This document shows, piece by piece, positions 1 to 9,735 of a stretch of 64,000 bases of DNA (its first letter is position 1; every line of letters begins with the position of its first letter). Below the pieces are notes generated by a model. It was not told the DNA's origin and made no database searches. It saw nothing but the letters and a program-made list of their open reading frames with translations. The DNA lies in the NCBI GenBank assembly GCA_963712485.1, contig CAVQID010000014.1, forward strand, positions 1 through 64,000, given 5' to 3'. The position numbers and the translations under genes are program-made. The stretch is from JALORV01 sp963712485 (lineage in GTDB: Bacteria > Pseudomonadota > Gammaproteobacteria > Burkholderiales > Burkholderiaceae_F).

Positions 1-196
1 TCGATCACTCGCTTGGGGAGCGCGCTGTCCCGCCAGGCCCGACGCCCTTCTCTGGACATCGCATCGGGCGTTAAGTGCTTGTTCCCTAACGCGGCGACGC
101 TCTCCTATCGGAACGGCGCGGGGGCGCGAGCATGCCTGCCCTGGATGAACCCCTCTAGCGGCGCACCGTGTCTTCCACGTTGCTTTGCCGCAGAAG
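1..196. other. Window edge, no gene recognised
   Basis: I see no convincing gene, RNA or repeat here. The open frames that cross this stretch have no recognisable protein similarity and run into the antisense strand of the enoyl-CoA hydratase gene. Confidence 0.5.
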
Positions 197-973
197 TCAG
201 AAGTGCCGGAAATGGGCCGGTCGCTTCTCGACGAAGGCGGCCATGCCCTCCTTCTGGTCGCTGGTCGCAAAAAGCGAGTGAAAGAGTCGCCGCTCGAACA
301 ACATGCCTTCATTCAGCGGGGCTTCGTAGGCTCGATTGACCGCCTCCTTGGCCATCATCACCGCGGGAAGCGAGTGCCCCGCAATGGTTGCGGCGGCGGC
401 GAGCGCCTCGTCCATGAGTTTGTCTGCAGGCACGACCCGCGAGACGAGGCCCGAACGCTCCGCTTCCGCCGCGTCCATCATCCGCGCCGTCAGTACCAGA
501 TCCATCGCCTTGGCCTTGCCGACCGCACGCGGCAGCCTTTGAGTGCCGCCCGCACCCGGGATGATTCCGAGCTTGATCTCGGGCTGGCCGAATTTGGCGG
601 TATCCGCAGCAAGGATAATGTCGCACATCATCGCCAGTTCGCAGCCGCCGCCGAGCGCGTAGCCGGCTACCGCAGCGATGACGGGCTTGCGCACGCGCCG
701 GATCGTCTCCCAGTTGCGCGAGATGTATTCGGACTTGAACACGTCCATGTATGTCCAGTCCTTCATCGCACCGATGTCGGCACCGGCCGCGAACGCCTTC
801 TCACTGCCGGTGATGACGATCGCACCGATGGATTCGTCGGCGTCGAAGGCCAGCAATGCCGCGCCGAGTTCGTCCATCAACTGGTCGTTCAACGCATTCA
901 ACGCCTTCGGGCGGCTGAGTGTCAGGAGTCCCACGCGCCCGCGTGACTCGACCCGAATATTCTCGTAGTCCAT
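197..973 (-). CDS. Enoyl-CoA hydratase/isomerase family protein
   Basis: Crotonase-fold protein of about 258 residues, the usual length for a stand-alone enoyl-CoA hydratase, which adds water to trans-2-enoyl-CoA in fatty-acid beta-oxidation. The start MDYENIRVES is chosen because GGAGG lies just upstream; a longer frame upstream looks like noise. The oxyanion-hole segments are visible: AFAAGADIGAMKD near residue 65 and ALGGGCELAMMCDI near residue 105. The acidic catalytic region FGQPEIKLGIIPGAGGTQRLPR follows near residue 130. The match is closest to short-chain hydratases (FadB1x/PaaF/Ech17 type). The gene is monocistronic as far as can be seen, and its exact acyl chain preference cannot be read from sequence. 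Confidence 0.93.
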   Translation of the reverse strand: MDYENIRVESRGRVGLLTLSRPKALNALNDQLMDELGAALLAFDADESIGAIVITGSEKAFAAGADIGAMKDWTYMDVFKSEYISRNWETIRRVRKPVIAAVAGYALGGGCELAMMCDIILAADTAKFGQPEIKLGIIPGAGGTQRLPRAVGKAKAMDLVLTARMMDAAEAERSGLVSRVVPADKLMDEALAAAATIAGHSLPAVMMAKEAVNRAYEAPLNEGMLFERRLFHSLFATSDQKEGMAAFVEKRPAHFRHF

Positions 974-1027
974 GCATGCCTCCTTCGCTCTGTGTCGCGG
1001 CAGTTTAGCGGCCGCGTCCAGCAACGC

Positions 1028-3574
1028 TCAGGTGGCAGGACTCTCGCGCGCGAGGTAGTCGAGGATGGTGTCGCCGGAGATCGCACGCGAGTAGAAAAAC
1101 CCCTGTGCGAACTCGCAGCCGATGTCGCGCATGTAATCGACCTGGTCCTGCGATTCGACGCCTTCGGCGACCACCTTTAGCCGGAAGTGGCGCGCGACCG
1201 CCAGCATCGCGTGGACGATCGCCCGACTGTCGGGATCGGCCGGAATTCCCTCGATGAACGACTGGTCGATCTTGAGCGCGTGGATCGGCATGCGCTTGAG
1301 ATAGCCGAGCATCGAATAGCCGGTGCCGAAGTCGTCGAGCACGAGACCGACGCCGAGGGCCGCGAGTTCGGCGAGCACATCGTTGTTGATCTCGGTTTCC
1401 TTCACCAGCGTCCGCTCGGTGATCTCGAGCACGATGAGCCGAGGCTCGACGTTGTGCTTCACCAGCGCGCTGCGCACCAGTATCGGCAGACCCGTCGACC
1501 CCATCTCACGGCCGGCGACATTGATCGCGACCGGAACATCGAAGTCCGGACGGACCAGACGCCAGCGATTGATCTGGCTGCAGACCTCGTTGAGGACCCA
1601 GCGCGTGATGCGCTCCGAAAGCCCGCTGACTTCGGCAACGCCGATGAAGCGATCCGGCGTGAGCACGCCGTGCAACGGATGATTCCAGCGGATCAGCGCC
1701 TCCAGGCCGACGACTCGGCCGCTCGACATCTCGATCTGCGGCTGGTATTCGCAGATGAACTGCGGGCTCTCGCTCTGCACCGCCTTGACGAGCTCGATGC
1801 CAAGCTGGACCTCCCGCGCCGCCCTTTCGTAGCGGATCGGGTTGAAGAAGCTGAACTGGTTACGGCCGTCACGCTTCGCCTGGTACATCGCGGCGTCGGC
1901 GTTCTTCAGCAGCGTGCTCATATCGCGGCCGTGCTCCGGAAAGAGCGCGACCCCGATCGACGCAGATACCTGCGTATCGATGTTCGGGACGAGATCGGTC
2001 CGATGCAGTGCCTGTGCAATGCGCGCCGCGAGGAGCGCAACTTCCTGGCGATGCACGAACTCGCTGACCAGAACCACGAACTCGTCACCGCCGAGCCGCG
2101 CAACCGTGCCCGCTTCGCCGACGGTTTCGCGCAGAACCTCCGACGCGGACTTGATCAGCGCATCGCCAACGAGGTGCCCGAGAGTGTCGTTGACATCCTT
2201 GAAGCGGTCGAGGTCGATCAGCATCGCTGCCATGCGGCGCCTGCGGTTCGACGCCGTCATGATCATGTCGCGCATCGTCTCGCGCAGCAGATTGCGGTTG
2301 GGCAACCCGGTGAGCCCGTCGTACCACGCCAGGTTTTCGATGCGGGACTCCGCTTCCTGGCGCTGCGCCGCTTCCATTGAAAGCGCCAGCATCAGCCCGG
2401 TCGTGTTCGCGAAACCGACGTCGTCTTCGTCCCAGTAGCGGGTATCGCGATGCTGCAGACACAGCACACCGGCAACCGTTCCCTCGACGAGGATCGGCAC
2501 GTCGAGCAGCGCGCGGATGGACGACCAGTCCGGCTCCCCCGCAAACATCGTCGTCAGCCGCGACGTGTGCGTGTCATTGACGACCACCGGCTGGCGGTTC
2601 ATCAATTGCGAAAAATAGGCGGAGAACCGCGTGGCCGGGAATTCGCGGCCGACCCAGTCGCGCAGGAATCGATCGGCAGGCCGATCGAAAAGCGCCTCGC
2701 AGCGGAGCAGATCCGGATCGCGCGACAGTCGCCAGAAGCTCGCCGTGCTGACGTCGAGGACTTCTGCTGTCGAGCGCAGCACCGTCGCCAGCGTCTGCGT
2801 GAAGTCGGATTTCGACTGTATTGCCAGTTCGAGCAGGCGTTCACGAAAGCGCAGGCGCCGGGCCTGGGCCCGCTCGGCCGGCCCGAGGTCGCGCGCGGTC
2901 AGAATGAGACCGCGGACACTCGGGTCGTCGAGCCGGTTGGTCAGGACGCACGACAGGCTGCGGCCGTTGCCCGCCAGCGCAGCCCGGGTTCGTAGATGCA
3001 GCGATGTTGCCTGGCGATCGCCGGGCGGCTCGCGCAGCAGGCGATCAACGGCGCGGCGGAATTCGATGCGTGACGGTTGATCGAGAATGAACTCGAAGGG
3101 CGAACCCATGACGTCGCCCTCGTGCTCTCCCGTGATGGGTTCGAGTGCAGCGTTGGCGAAGATCACGCGCCGGTCCGCATTCAGCACGATAGTCAGTTCG
3201 GACTGGTGCTGCGCCAGCGAACGCGCGCGCATCTCGGCAGCGCGGACCCGCCGCCGTGCGGCCCGCTCGGCCGACGTGTCGACGATCGATATCGACGCGA
3301 AATCGTCCTGATCGAAGCGGAAAAGGTGTACGACAAATCGCGCACTCAGCCGCGCGCCGCTGCGCAGCGGCAGCCGGGCTTCAAATTCGCACCGACCTTC
3401 TGCCGTTACCTGACTCCACAATCGCTGCCAGCGCCGCGCGAACGCGCGGTGGCTCAGAAAGCCCAGCAGCTCGGCGACGCTGCGACCCACCGCCGAATCG
3501 CCACCAACAAGGGACATCGCCTCGGAATTGATCGCGAGAATCTGCCCACTGTGATTGACGGCGAGGAGGGGCAC
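1028..3574 (-). CDS. PAS-PAS-GAF-GGDEF-EAL cyclic-di-GMP signalling protein
   Basis: Large multidomain regulator of cyclic di-GMP. Domains in order: an N-terminal PAS (about 1-100), a second PAS (about 125-235), a GAF sensor domain (about 245-400), a GGDEF diguanylate cyclase domain (about 415-575) and an EAL phosphodiesterase domain (about 585-845). The GGDEF motif is intact (ARLGGDEFVVL near 495), and the EAL side keeps LEALIRW, the INVAG segment, DDFGTGYSML and KIDQSFI, so both activities are possible. There is no obvious transmembrane segment, which points to a cytoplasmic sensor. The GTG start at 3574 is uncertain: the frame stays open upstream with a PAS-like continuation (SLKQASFDTAG), so the true start is probably about 20-40 codons upstream, overlapping the 3' side of hemG. 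The ligand is unknown. Confidence 0.9.
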   Translation of the reverse strand: MPLLAVNHSGQILAINSEAMSLVGGDSAVGRSVAELLGFLSHRAFARRWQRLWSQVTAEGRCEFEARLPLRSGARLSARFVVHLFRFDQDDFASISIVDTSAERAARRRVRAAEMRARSLAQHQSELTIVLNADRRVIFANAALEPITGEHEGDVMGSPFEFILDQPSRIEFRRAVDRLLREPPGDRQATSLHLRTRAALAGNGRSLSCVLTNRLDDPSVRGLILTARDLGPAERAQARRLRFRERLLELAIQSKSDFTQTLATVLRSTAEVLDVSTASFWRLSRDPDLLRCEALFDRPADRFLRDWVGREFPATRFSAYFSQLMNRQPVVVNDTHTSRLTTMFAGEPDWSSIRALLDVPILVEGTVAGVLCLQHRDTRYWDEDDVGFANTTGLMLALSMEAAQRQEAESRIENLAWYDGLTGLPNRNLLRETMRDMIMTASNRRRRMAAMLIDLDRFKDVNDTLGHLVGDALIKSASEVLRETVGEAGTVARLGGDEFVVLVSEFVHRQEVALLAARIAQALHRTDLVPNIDTQVSASIGVALFPEHGRDMSTLLKNADAAMYQAKRDGRNQFSFFNPIRYERAAREVQLGIELVKAVQSESPQFICEYQPQIEMSSGRVVGLEALIRWNHPLHGVLTPDRFIGVAEVSGLSERITRWVLNEVCSQINRWRLVRPDFDVPVAINVAGREMGSTGLPILVRSALVKHNVEPRLIVLEITERTLVKETEINNDVLAELAALGVGLVLDDFGTGYSMLGYLKRMPIHALKIDQSFIEGIPADPDSRAIVHAMLAVARHFRLKVVAEGVESQDQVDYMRDIGCEFAQGFFYSRAISGDTILDYLARESPAT

Positions 3575-3797
3575 GCCGGCGGTGTCGAAACTCGCCTGCT
3601 TCAGCGAGCGTTCGACGGCTGACTGCCGTAAGGGGATGACGGTCGAGCTCAGCGTGTCCTCGTGATGCTCATTCGTCCCGGCGCCAAGCTTGACGGGACG
3701 CTACGCGATCCGGATTTTGCCACGTGACAGCCGCTCCAAGCACATCCGAACGGTCGTCCGTTCATCGGCGCCCGAGAACAACCACGGCGAGGTCGGC

Positions 3798-5184
3798 TCA
3801 GGAACGCGCCTCCGGACCAAGCTTCCCGGCAATCCTCTCGGACATCGCAAGGCCACTCTTGATGCAATCGCCGATCGAGACGCCGCCGCGGTAATTGGCA
3901 CAGAAGTACAGACCCGGCAGATCGCGTTCGGCCCGTTCCAGCGCGCCGATGCGCTCCAGATGCCCCAACGAGTATTGGGGAATCGCGCGCGGCCAGCGAA
4001 TGATTTCGTGAAAGCGTGGCGGCCCGCTGGCAGCGATGAGCCGGCCGTGTTCCCGCTGGACCACAGCGAGCAGTTCGGCGTCCGGGGCGGTTGCCTGTTC
4101 CGGATGCCGTCGGCCGCCCAGGAAGCTTGTGAGCACGGCCGTGCCGGCATCGCAGCGCCCCTCGAACATCGTGCTGGAAAAGAGCGAACCCAGAAGACCC
4201 GGGCCGTTCGACGGCCGGCGCGAGGAAGCCGAAGCCGTCGAGAGGGTGACCAATCTGCGCACGCCGATACGCGCTGACGACGATCGCAATCGGTGCATAC
4301 GGAATCGCCGCGAGGGCCGCCGCCGCCGCGGGCGCCAGCGGGTCGACGAGCCGGGCCGCCGCATGAGCCGGCAGCGCGAGGACGACGGCGCGTGCCCGCC
4401 TCCGGTCCGCAACCGAGCCTCCGATCTCGACGAGGAAGCCGCCGTCCGCGACGCGCGCAACGCCAACGACCGCAGCTCGGCATTCGACTGCAGGCAGCGA
4501 CGCAGCCAGCGCATCCGTCAGCGTCTGCATGCCATCGCGAAACGAAAAGCTGAGTGCGGCGGCTTTCGATTTCTCACCGCTGTGCCGGCGCTGGCGCGCG
4601 CTGATGATGGCGCCGCGCACGAGGCTGCCGTAGCGCTGCTCGAACTCGTGCAAACGTGGGAAGGCCGCCCGCAGTGACAGCTGCTGCGGATCGCCGGCGT
4701 AGATGCCGGAGACGAACGGCTCGACTGCGTAATCGAGAATCTCGCGCCCAAGGCGTCGCCGGACGAATGCTGCGATCGACTCCTCCGTGCTGGCGGGCGC
4801 ACGACGCACGAATGGTTCGGCCAAAAGCCGCAGTTTCGCCGCCGCCGAAAACACCGGTGTCGTCAGGAATGTGCCGGCCGAGGTCGGCAGCGCCTGCAGC
4901 CGGCCGTTGAAGATGACGTAGCGCCGCGCTGCCGTACGGCTCGCATCAACGCGCTGCGCGCGAATGCCGAGTTCGTCCAGAAGCCCATTGATCGCCGGCG
5001 AGACATCCATGCCGCTGTTGGGGCCGCGCTCGAACAGCACCCCATCGCGACGTTCGGAGCCGATGACCCCACCGGGCCGCTCCGCGGCTTCAAGCACCTG
5101 CACGGATAGGCCGGCGCGGTGCAGGCCATGCGCCGTGACGAGCCCTGAGAGGCCCGCCCCGACGACAATGACATCGACTCCCAT
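3798..5184 (-). CDS. hemG: Protoporphyrinogen oxidase, FAD-dependent (frameshifted)
   Basis: Oxygen-dependent (HemY-type) protoporphyrinogen IX oxidase of heme synthesis. The N-terminus has the FAD dinucleotide motif VVGAGLSGLVTAHGLHRAG and the PGGVIGSE segment, followed by ERGPNS. The reading frame breaks near 4200: the N-terminal frame continues to AVERPG, and the correct C-terminus (LLGSLFSSTMFEGRC ... GLYFCANYRGGVSIGDCIKSG) lies in the next frame and ends at 3798. The break falls at a GGG run in CCCGGGTC, so one extra G is the simplest cause. Reading across the shift gives about 460 residues, the normal family length. A spurious extension of the N-terminal frame runs to 3649. I think sequence error is likelier than a pseudogene because everything else is intact. 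Confidence 0.85.
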
Positions 5185-5356
5185 TGCTGTCTGTCCCCCT
5201 CATCACCTGCATCGGGCAAGGATTTCACCGCACCCGGCAATGGACCTTGTGCCACGGCAAGCAAGCCTTCGGATCGTTGCGGCAGATTACTTGCAGCAGC
5301 GCAAGTGCGGGCGGTCCGCACGGTGCGGCGATAATTCATCGAAATCCGGAGATCGC

Positions 5357-5833
5357 ATGTCGATTGTGATCGAACAGCGCATCGGCACCCTGTTGGGCAA
5401 CCTGGGCCTGGTCCCGTTCTTCGTGCTAGCCATCTTGTGCTGGCCGTGGGGCGAGCCGGCCGCGGCGAGGGTCGAGTTTGCGCTGGTCGCCTATGCCGCT
5501 GTGATCCTGTCGTTTCTTGGCGCCGTGCACTGGGGACTGGCGCTCGCCAATCCCGGCCTCAACAAGGCGCAGACCTGGAACGTTTTCGGGTGGGGTGTGA
5601 TCCCATCGCTGCTGGGCTGGCTCGCCTTCCTGATGCTCTTGCTCGGAGTCCCCGCCGCGCTTGTCTTCGCCTTCCTCATCGGCGACCTGCTACTGGTGCG
5701 CATCGTCGACGGCGTGCTGGTGCGCCTCTATGCCACGGCTCCCGCTTCGTGGTATCTGGGGCTACGCACGCGCCTGACGCTGGCCGCGTCGCTGTGCCTG
5801 CTCATCGCCGCAGCTGCCGCGATTTCGCGCTGA
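5357..5833 (+). CDS. DUF3429 family membrane protein
   Basis: A 158-residue hydrophobic protein beginning MSIVIEQRIG. It has about five predicted membrane segments, including a short motif FLGAVHWGLAL typical of the DUF3429 family, which is found widely in proteobacteria without a known function. The ATG at 5357 follows GGAG; a longer frame upstream overlaps hemG antisense and is discarded. It lies between divergent hemG and a reductase gene, 68 bp upstream of the latter. Confidence 0.75.
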   Translation: MSIVIEQRIGTLLGNLGLVPFFVLAILCWPWGEPAAARVEFALVAYAAVILSFLGAVHWGLALANPGLNKAQTWNVFGWGVIPSLLGWLAFLMLLLGVPAALVFAFLIGDLLLVRIVDGVLVRLYATAPASWYLGLRTRLTLAASLCLLIAAAAAISR

Positions 5834-5901
5834 CGCGAAGACGAACGCGCGGGAACTATGATCAACCTTTCCCACTGCACCACGCCTGCGGGTTACGAGC
5901 C

Positions 5902-6897
5902 ATGACACATGCGATCGTTCTGTCCAAGCCAAACGATGCTTTCAGCGCCGAGATCCGTTCCATCAGCGAGGCCGAACTCGAGGCTGCCACCCCCGGCGAC
6001 GATGTCGTCATCGATGTCGCCTACTCGACCGTCAATTACAAGGATGGCCTCGCTCTGACGAATACCTCGCCGGTCGTCCGCAAATGGCCCATGGTGGCCG
6101 GAATCGACGCCGCCGGCACCGTACGGCACAGCACACACCCAAGCTGGCGCAGCGGCGACGCGGTCGTGGTCAACGGCTGGGGCCTGGGCGAGACGCACTG
6201 GGGTGGACTGGCCCAGCGGGCGCGCGTGAAAGGCGACTGGCTGGTTCGCATACCGGCGCCGTTCCGCGCGCGCGATGCCATGGCGATCGGTACCGCGGGC
6301 TACACCGCGGCACTCGCGGTGCTCGCCTTGCAGGATCATGGCGTCAGCCCTGCACAGGGCGAAATCCTGGTAACCGGAGCGACTGGGGGCGTCGGCTCGA
6401 TTGCGGTGGCGCTGCTCGCGTCGCTCGGCTATGCGGTTGTCGCTTCGACCGGCAAAGCCGCCGAAGTCGAATACCTGAGGTCACTCGGCGCCAAGGAGAT
6501 CATCGACCGGGCGACGCTATCGGCGGCCGGCAAGCCGCTGCAGAAGGATCGTTGGGCTGGCGCCGTCGATTCCATTGGCAGCACGACGCTGGCCAACGTC
6601 TGCGCGCAGACTCGCGCGGGCGGCACGGTCGCGGCCTGCGGCCTCGCGGGCGGTATGGATTTTCCCGCGACCGTGGCTCCTTTCATTCTGCGCGGCGTGA
6701 CCCTGGTGGGCATCGATAGCGTCATGGCGCCGATCAAGCGGCGCGAGGCGGCCTGGCAATTGCTCGCCGAACAACTTCCGGTCGACCGCCTCGCGCAGTT
6801 GACCCGCGAGGTGCCGCTGGCCGGGGCGTTCGACGTGGCCCGCGATATCCTCGCCGGCCGGGTGCGTGGCCGGGTTGTGGTCGACGTGAACCGGTGA
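5902..6897 (+). CDS. AcuI/YhdH-type NADPH-dependent acrylyl-CoA reductase-like oxidoreductase
   Basis: Medium-chain dehydrogenase/reductase of 331 residues without the structural zinc site. N-terminal GroES-like part includes DVAYSTVNYKDGLALT and PMVAGIDAAGTV; the nucleotide-binding fold has VTGATGGVGSIAVALLASLGY near residue 160. The long, distinctive segments VNGWGLGE and LRGVTLVGIDSVMAP match the YhdH/AcuI subfamily, which reduces acryloyl-CoA (or quinones in older annotation) with NADPH. An upstream open frame in a different start register is ignored because the ATG at 5902 starts the conserved domain. Confidence 0.88.
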   Translation: MTHAIVLSKPNDAFSAEIRSISEAELEAATPGDDVVIDVAYSTVNYKDGLALTNTSPVVRKWPMVAGIDAAGTVRHSTHPSWRSGDAVVVNGWGLGETHWGGLAQRARVKGDWLVRIPAPFRARDAMAIGTAGYTAALAVLALQDHGVSPAQGEILVTGATGGVGSIAVALLASLGYAVVASTGKAAEVEYLRSLGAKEIIDRATLSAAGKPLQKDRWAGAVDSIGSTTLANVCAQTRAGGTVAACGLAGGMDFPATVAPFILRGVTLVGIDSVMAPIKRREAAWQLLAEQLPVDRLAQLTREVPLAGAFDVARDILAGRVRGRVVVDVNR

Positions 6898-6955
6898 AAT
6901 CGATCGCGCCGAAGCGCCGAACATCAGATTCGCTGCATTTTCTCCAGGAGTCTTC

Positions 6956-7411
6956 ATGACCCGCCTCTCCGTGAACGGCAAAACCGTCGACGTGGACGCC
7001 GATCCCGGCACGCCACTGCTATGGGCCCTGCGTGACAATCTCGGTCTGACCGGTACCAAGTACAGCTGCGGTATCGCCGCTTGCGGCGCGTGCACCGTGC
7101 ACATCAACGGCCAGCCGGTTCGTTCGTGCGTCACCCCGATTTCCAGCGTCAACGGGCCGATCACCACGATCGAAGGCGTTGGCAGCGACCGTGTCGGCAA
7201 GGCCGTCCAGGACGCGTGGGTGAAGCTCGATGTCGTGCAGTGCGGCTACTGCCAGTCAGGGCAGGTGATGGCGACGGTTGCGTTGCTCAAGAGCAAGAAG
7301 AACCCCAGCGACGCCGACATCGACGGGGCGCTGTCGGGCAACCTTTGTCGTTGCGGTACCTACGCGCGCATTCGTGCGGCGGTCAAGGACGCAGCGCGTT
7401 CGCTCGCCTAG
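6956..7411 (+). CDS. iorA: Molybdenum hydroxylase small subunit, (2Fe-2S) (IorA-like)
   Basis: A 151-residue protein with two iron-sulfur cluster motifs: the plant ferredoxin-type CGIAACGACTVHINGQPVRSC near residue 41 and the second CGYCQSG ... CRCGTYARI set in the C-terminal helical domain. This is the electron-transfer subunit of the isoquinoline 1-oxidoreductase/aldehyde oxidase class of xanthine-oxidase-family enzymes. It precedes the large subunit by only 9 bp, so the two are co-translated. The start is preceded by CCAGGAG. The true substrate (N-heterocycle, aldehyde or nicotinate-like compound) cannot be determined here. Confidence 0.9.
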   Translation: MTRLSVNGKTVDVDADPGTPLLWALRDNLGLTGTKYSCGIAACGACTVHINGQPVRSCVTPISSVNGPITTIEGVGSDRVGKAVQDAWVKLDVVQCGYCQSGQVMATVALLKSKKNPSDADIDGALSGNLCRCGTYARIRAAVKDAARSLA

Positions 7412-7420
7412 GAGGGTCGC

Positions 7421-9643
7421 ATGCGATTTCTCGAACAAGTGGCGCGGATGAAGAGCGCCGAGGTGGCCACCACCGTTGCGCCGGTCAAGCTCAGCCGACG
7501 TGACTTCATGAAGGCCACGGGCGCTGCCGGCGGCGGCCTCATGCTCGGCATCGCGACAGTTGCTGACGCGCAGGAAGCCAAGAAGATGGTCTTCCCGCCG
7601 TCGTCGTTCCTGCGCATCGCGCCGGACGGCACCGTCACGGTGATGGTCAACCGCCTGGAGTTCGGCCAGGGCGTCAGCACCGCATTGCCGATGCTGATTG
7701 CCGAGGAGCTTGACTGCGACTGGAACAAGGTCCGTGCCGAACTGGCTCCGGCGGCCGAGGTTTACGCCGACCCGAACTTCGGCATCCAGATGACGGGTGG
7801 ATCGAATTCGGTGTCGTCGAGCTGGAAGCAGTACCGCATCATCGGCGCGACGGCGCGCAGCATGCTGATCGCCGCTGCCGCCCAACGCTGGGGCGTCGAG
7901 CCGGCGAAGCTCGACTCACGCAGCGGCCAGGTGATCGAGACGACCGGGCAAAGGCGCTCGGCGAGCTATGGTTCGCTCGCGGATGCAGCGTCCAAGCTGC
8001 CCGTGCCAACACGCTCGGCGCTGAAGGCTGACCCCAGGGACTACTTTTTCATCGGTAAACCGACCCGGCGTCTCGACTCACGCGAGAAGGTGAACGGCAC
8101 GGCGCAGTTCGGTATCGACAAGGCGCTCCCGAACATGCGCGTGGCGGTGGTGGCGCATCCGCCGGTATTCGGCGGCAAGGTCGCTTCGTTCGACCCGGCC
8201 AACGCGCGCGCCGTCAAGGGCGTCGAAGCGGTTGTGCAGGTGCCGGTCGATCGCGGCGGCACCGGCGTCGCGGTGATTGCCAACGGCTACTGGCCGGCGA
8301 AGACGGGGCGTGATGCGCTCGACCTCAAGTGGGAGGCCGCGAGCGGCCCGACGACGGCCGACCAGTTCCGCCAGTATCGTGAACTGGCAGGCACTCCCGG
8401 CCTGTCGGCGAAGCGTGAAGGCGATGCCGGTGCAGTGGCCCAGGCCCCGAGAAAGATCGAGGCGATCTACGAGTTTCCCTATCTCGCGCATGCGCCGATG
8501 GAGCCGCTCAATGCCGTCGTCGACCTTCAGGCCGACCGCTGCACCGTATGGTGCGGAACGCAGTTCCAGACGATCGACCAGCTAGCGATCGCGCGAACGG
8601 CCGGGTTGAAGACGGAACAGGTGACACTGAACACGATGACCGCAGGCGGCGGTTTTGGTCGGCGAGCCAACCCGACATCGGATTATCTGGTCGAGGCCGT
8701 CAACATTGCGAAGGCGATGAAGCAGTCCGGCATCGATGCGCCGGTCAAGCTGATCTGGTCACGCGAGGATGACATCCGCGGTGGCTACTACCGGCCGCTG
8801 TACGTCCACCGCGTCATGGTCGGCCTCGACAGTAACGGCGCCCTGCGCGGCTGGAGCCACGCGATCGTCGGCCAGTCGATCCTGAAGGGCACGCCGTTCG
8901 AGCAGTACATGGTCAAGGAAGGCGTCGATGATTCGACCACCGAGGGGGTCGCCGACACACCTTACCGGCTGCCCAATCTGCAGGTTTCGGTGCATCACCC
9001 CGAAGTCAACGTGCCGGTGTTGTGGTGGCGCTCGGTCGGCCATTCACACACGGCCTTCGTGATGGAAACGATGATCGACGAGCTGGCACGCGCCGCCAAG
9101 CAGGACCCGATCGCCTATCGCATCGCGTTGCTCGACCCGAAACACGCGCGCGTCCGCGGCGCGCTGCAGCTCGTGCGCGACAAATCGGGATGGAACAATC
9201 CGGCGCCGAAGGGACGCGCGCGCGGCATCGCGGTGCACGAATCCTTCGGCTCGGTGGTCGCGCACGTGGCCGAGGTATCAGTCGACAAGAATGCGATCCG
9301 CGTCCACAAGGTCACATCGGCGATCGACTGCGGCACGGCGGTGAATCCGATGTCGGTCGAAGCGCAGGTGCAGTCGGCGATGGTCTTCGGACTGTCGGCC
9401 GCGCTGCACGGGCAGATCACGACCCAGGACGGCGTCGTGCAGCAGTCGAACTTTGCCGACTACCCGGTACTGCGCCTCAACGAGATGCCCGAAATCAGTG
9501 TCCATATCGTGCCAAGCAGCGCCGATCCGTCGGGCGTCGGCGAGCCCGGCACGCCGCCGATCGCACCCGCCGTGGCCAACGCGGTGTTTGCGCTGACCGG
9601 CAAGCGCCTGCGCAGGCTCCCGTTCGATCTGGCGCAGGCTTAA
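7421..9643 (+). CDS. iorB: Molybdopterin-binding subunit of a xanthine-oxidase-family hydroxylase (IorB-like)
   Basis: A 740-residue large subunit that binds the molybdopterin cytosine dinucleotide cofactor. Near residue 25 it has a twin-arginine export signal, SRRDFMKATGAAGGGLMLG, so the holoenzyme is probably folded in the cytoplasm and exported by Tat together with the small subunit. Two aldehyde-oxidase-type domains follow, with TAGGGFGRRANPTSDY, VPVLWWRSVGHSH and the C-terminal GVGEPGTPPIAPAVANAV that carries the catalytic glutamate. Length and order match isoquinoline 1-oxidoreductase beta subunits. A 9-bp stem-loop terminator lies just downstream. Confidence 0.9.
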   Translation: MRFLEQVARMKSAEVATTVAPVKLSRRDFMKATGAAGGGLMLGIATVADAQEAKKMVFPPSSFLRIAPDGTVTVMVNRLEFGQGVSTALPMLIAEELDCDWNKVRAELAPAAEVYADPNFGIQMTGGSNSVSSSWKQYRIIGATARSMLIAAAAQRWGVEPAKLDSRSGQVIETTGQRRSASYGSLADAASKLPVPTRSALKADPRDYFFIGKPTRRLDSREKVNGTAQFGIDKALPNMRVAVVAHPPVFGGKVASFDPANARAVKGVEAVVQVPVDRGGTGVAVIANGYWPAKTGRDALDLKWEAASGPTTADQFRQYRELAGTPGLSAKREGDAGAVAQAPRKIEAIYEFPYLAHAPMEPLNAVVDLQADRCTVWCGTQFQTIDQLAIARTAGLKTEQVTLNTMTAGGGFGRRANPTSDYLVEAVNIAKAMKQSGIDAPVKLIWSREDDIRGGYYRPLYVHRVMVGLDSNGALRGWSHAIVGQSILKGTPFEQYMVKEGVDDSTTEGVADTPYRLPNLQVSVHHPEVNVPVLWWRSVGHSHTAFVMETMIDELARAAKQDPIAYRIALLDPKHARVRGALQLVRDKSGWNNPAPKGRARGIAVHESFGSVVAHVAEVSVDKNAIRVHKVTSAIDCGTAVNPMSVEAQVQSAMVFGLSAALHGQITTQDGVVQQSNFADYPVLRLNEMPEISVHIVPSSADPSGVGEPGTPPIAPAVANAVFALTGKRLRRLPFDLAQA

Positions 9644-9662
9644 TGCCTGCTTTGTCCTTCCG

Positions 9663-9690
9663 CCCCGCGGCTGACGGCCGCGGGGACTTT
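9663..9690 (+). terminator. Stem-loop terminator after iorAB
   Basis: A perfect 9-bp stem CCCCGCGGC/GCCGCGGGG with a 5-base loop (TGACG) is followed by ACTTT. It lies 20 bp after the iorB stop and fits a Rho-independent terminator with a weak T tract. Confidence 0.6.
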
Positions 9691-9735
9691 CGGCAGAATG
9701 GCCGGCCTTCCCGTCCCCGTGTTGCAGGAGCCCTC

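Noticed and set aside
1187..2380. Long plus-strand open frame of nearly 400 codons
   Set aside because: It is the antisense of the GGDEF/EAL domains and is rich in Arg and His with no recognisable motif. High GC in codon third positions opens such shadow frames throughout the window.
3649..3797. HemG C-terminal extension in the original frame to 3649
   Set aside because: Past the frameshift near 4200 this frame has lost similarity, and the true C-terminus with its conserved motifs ends at 3798.
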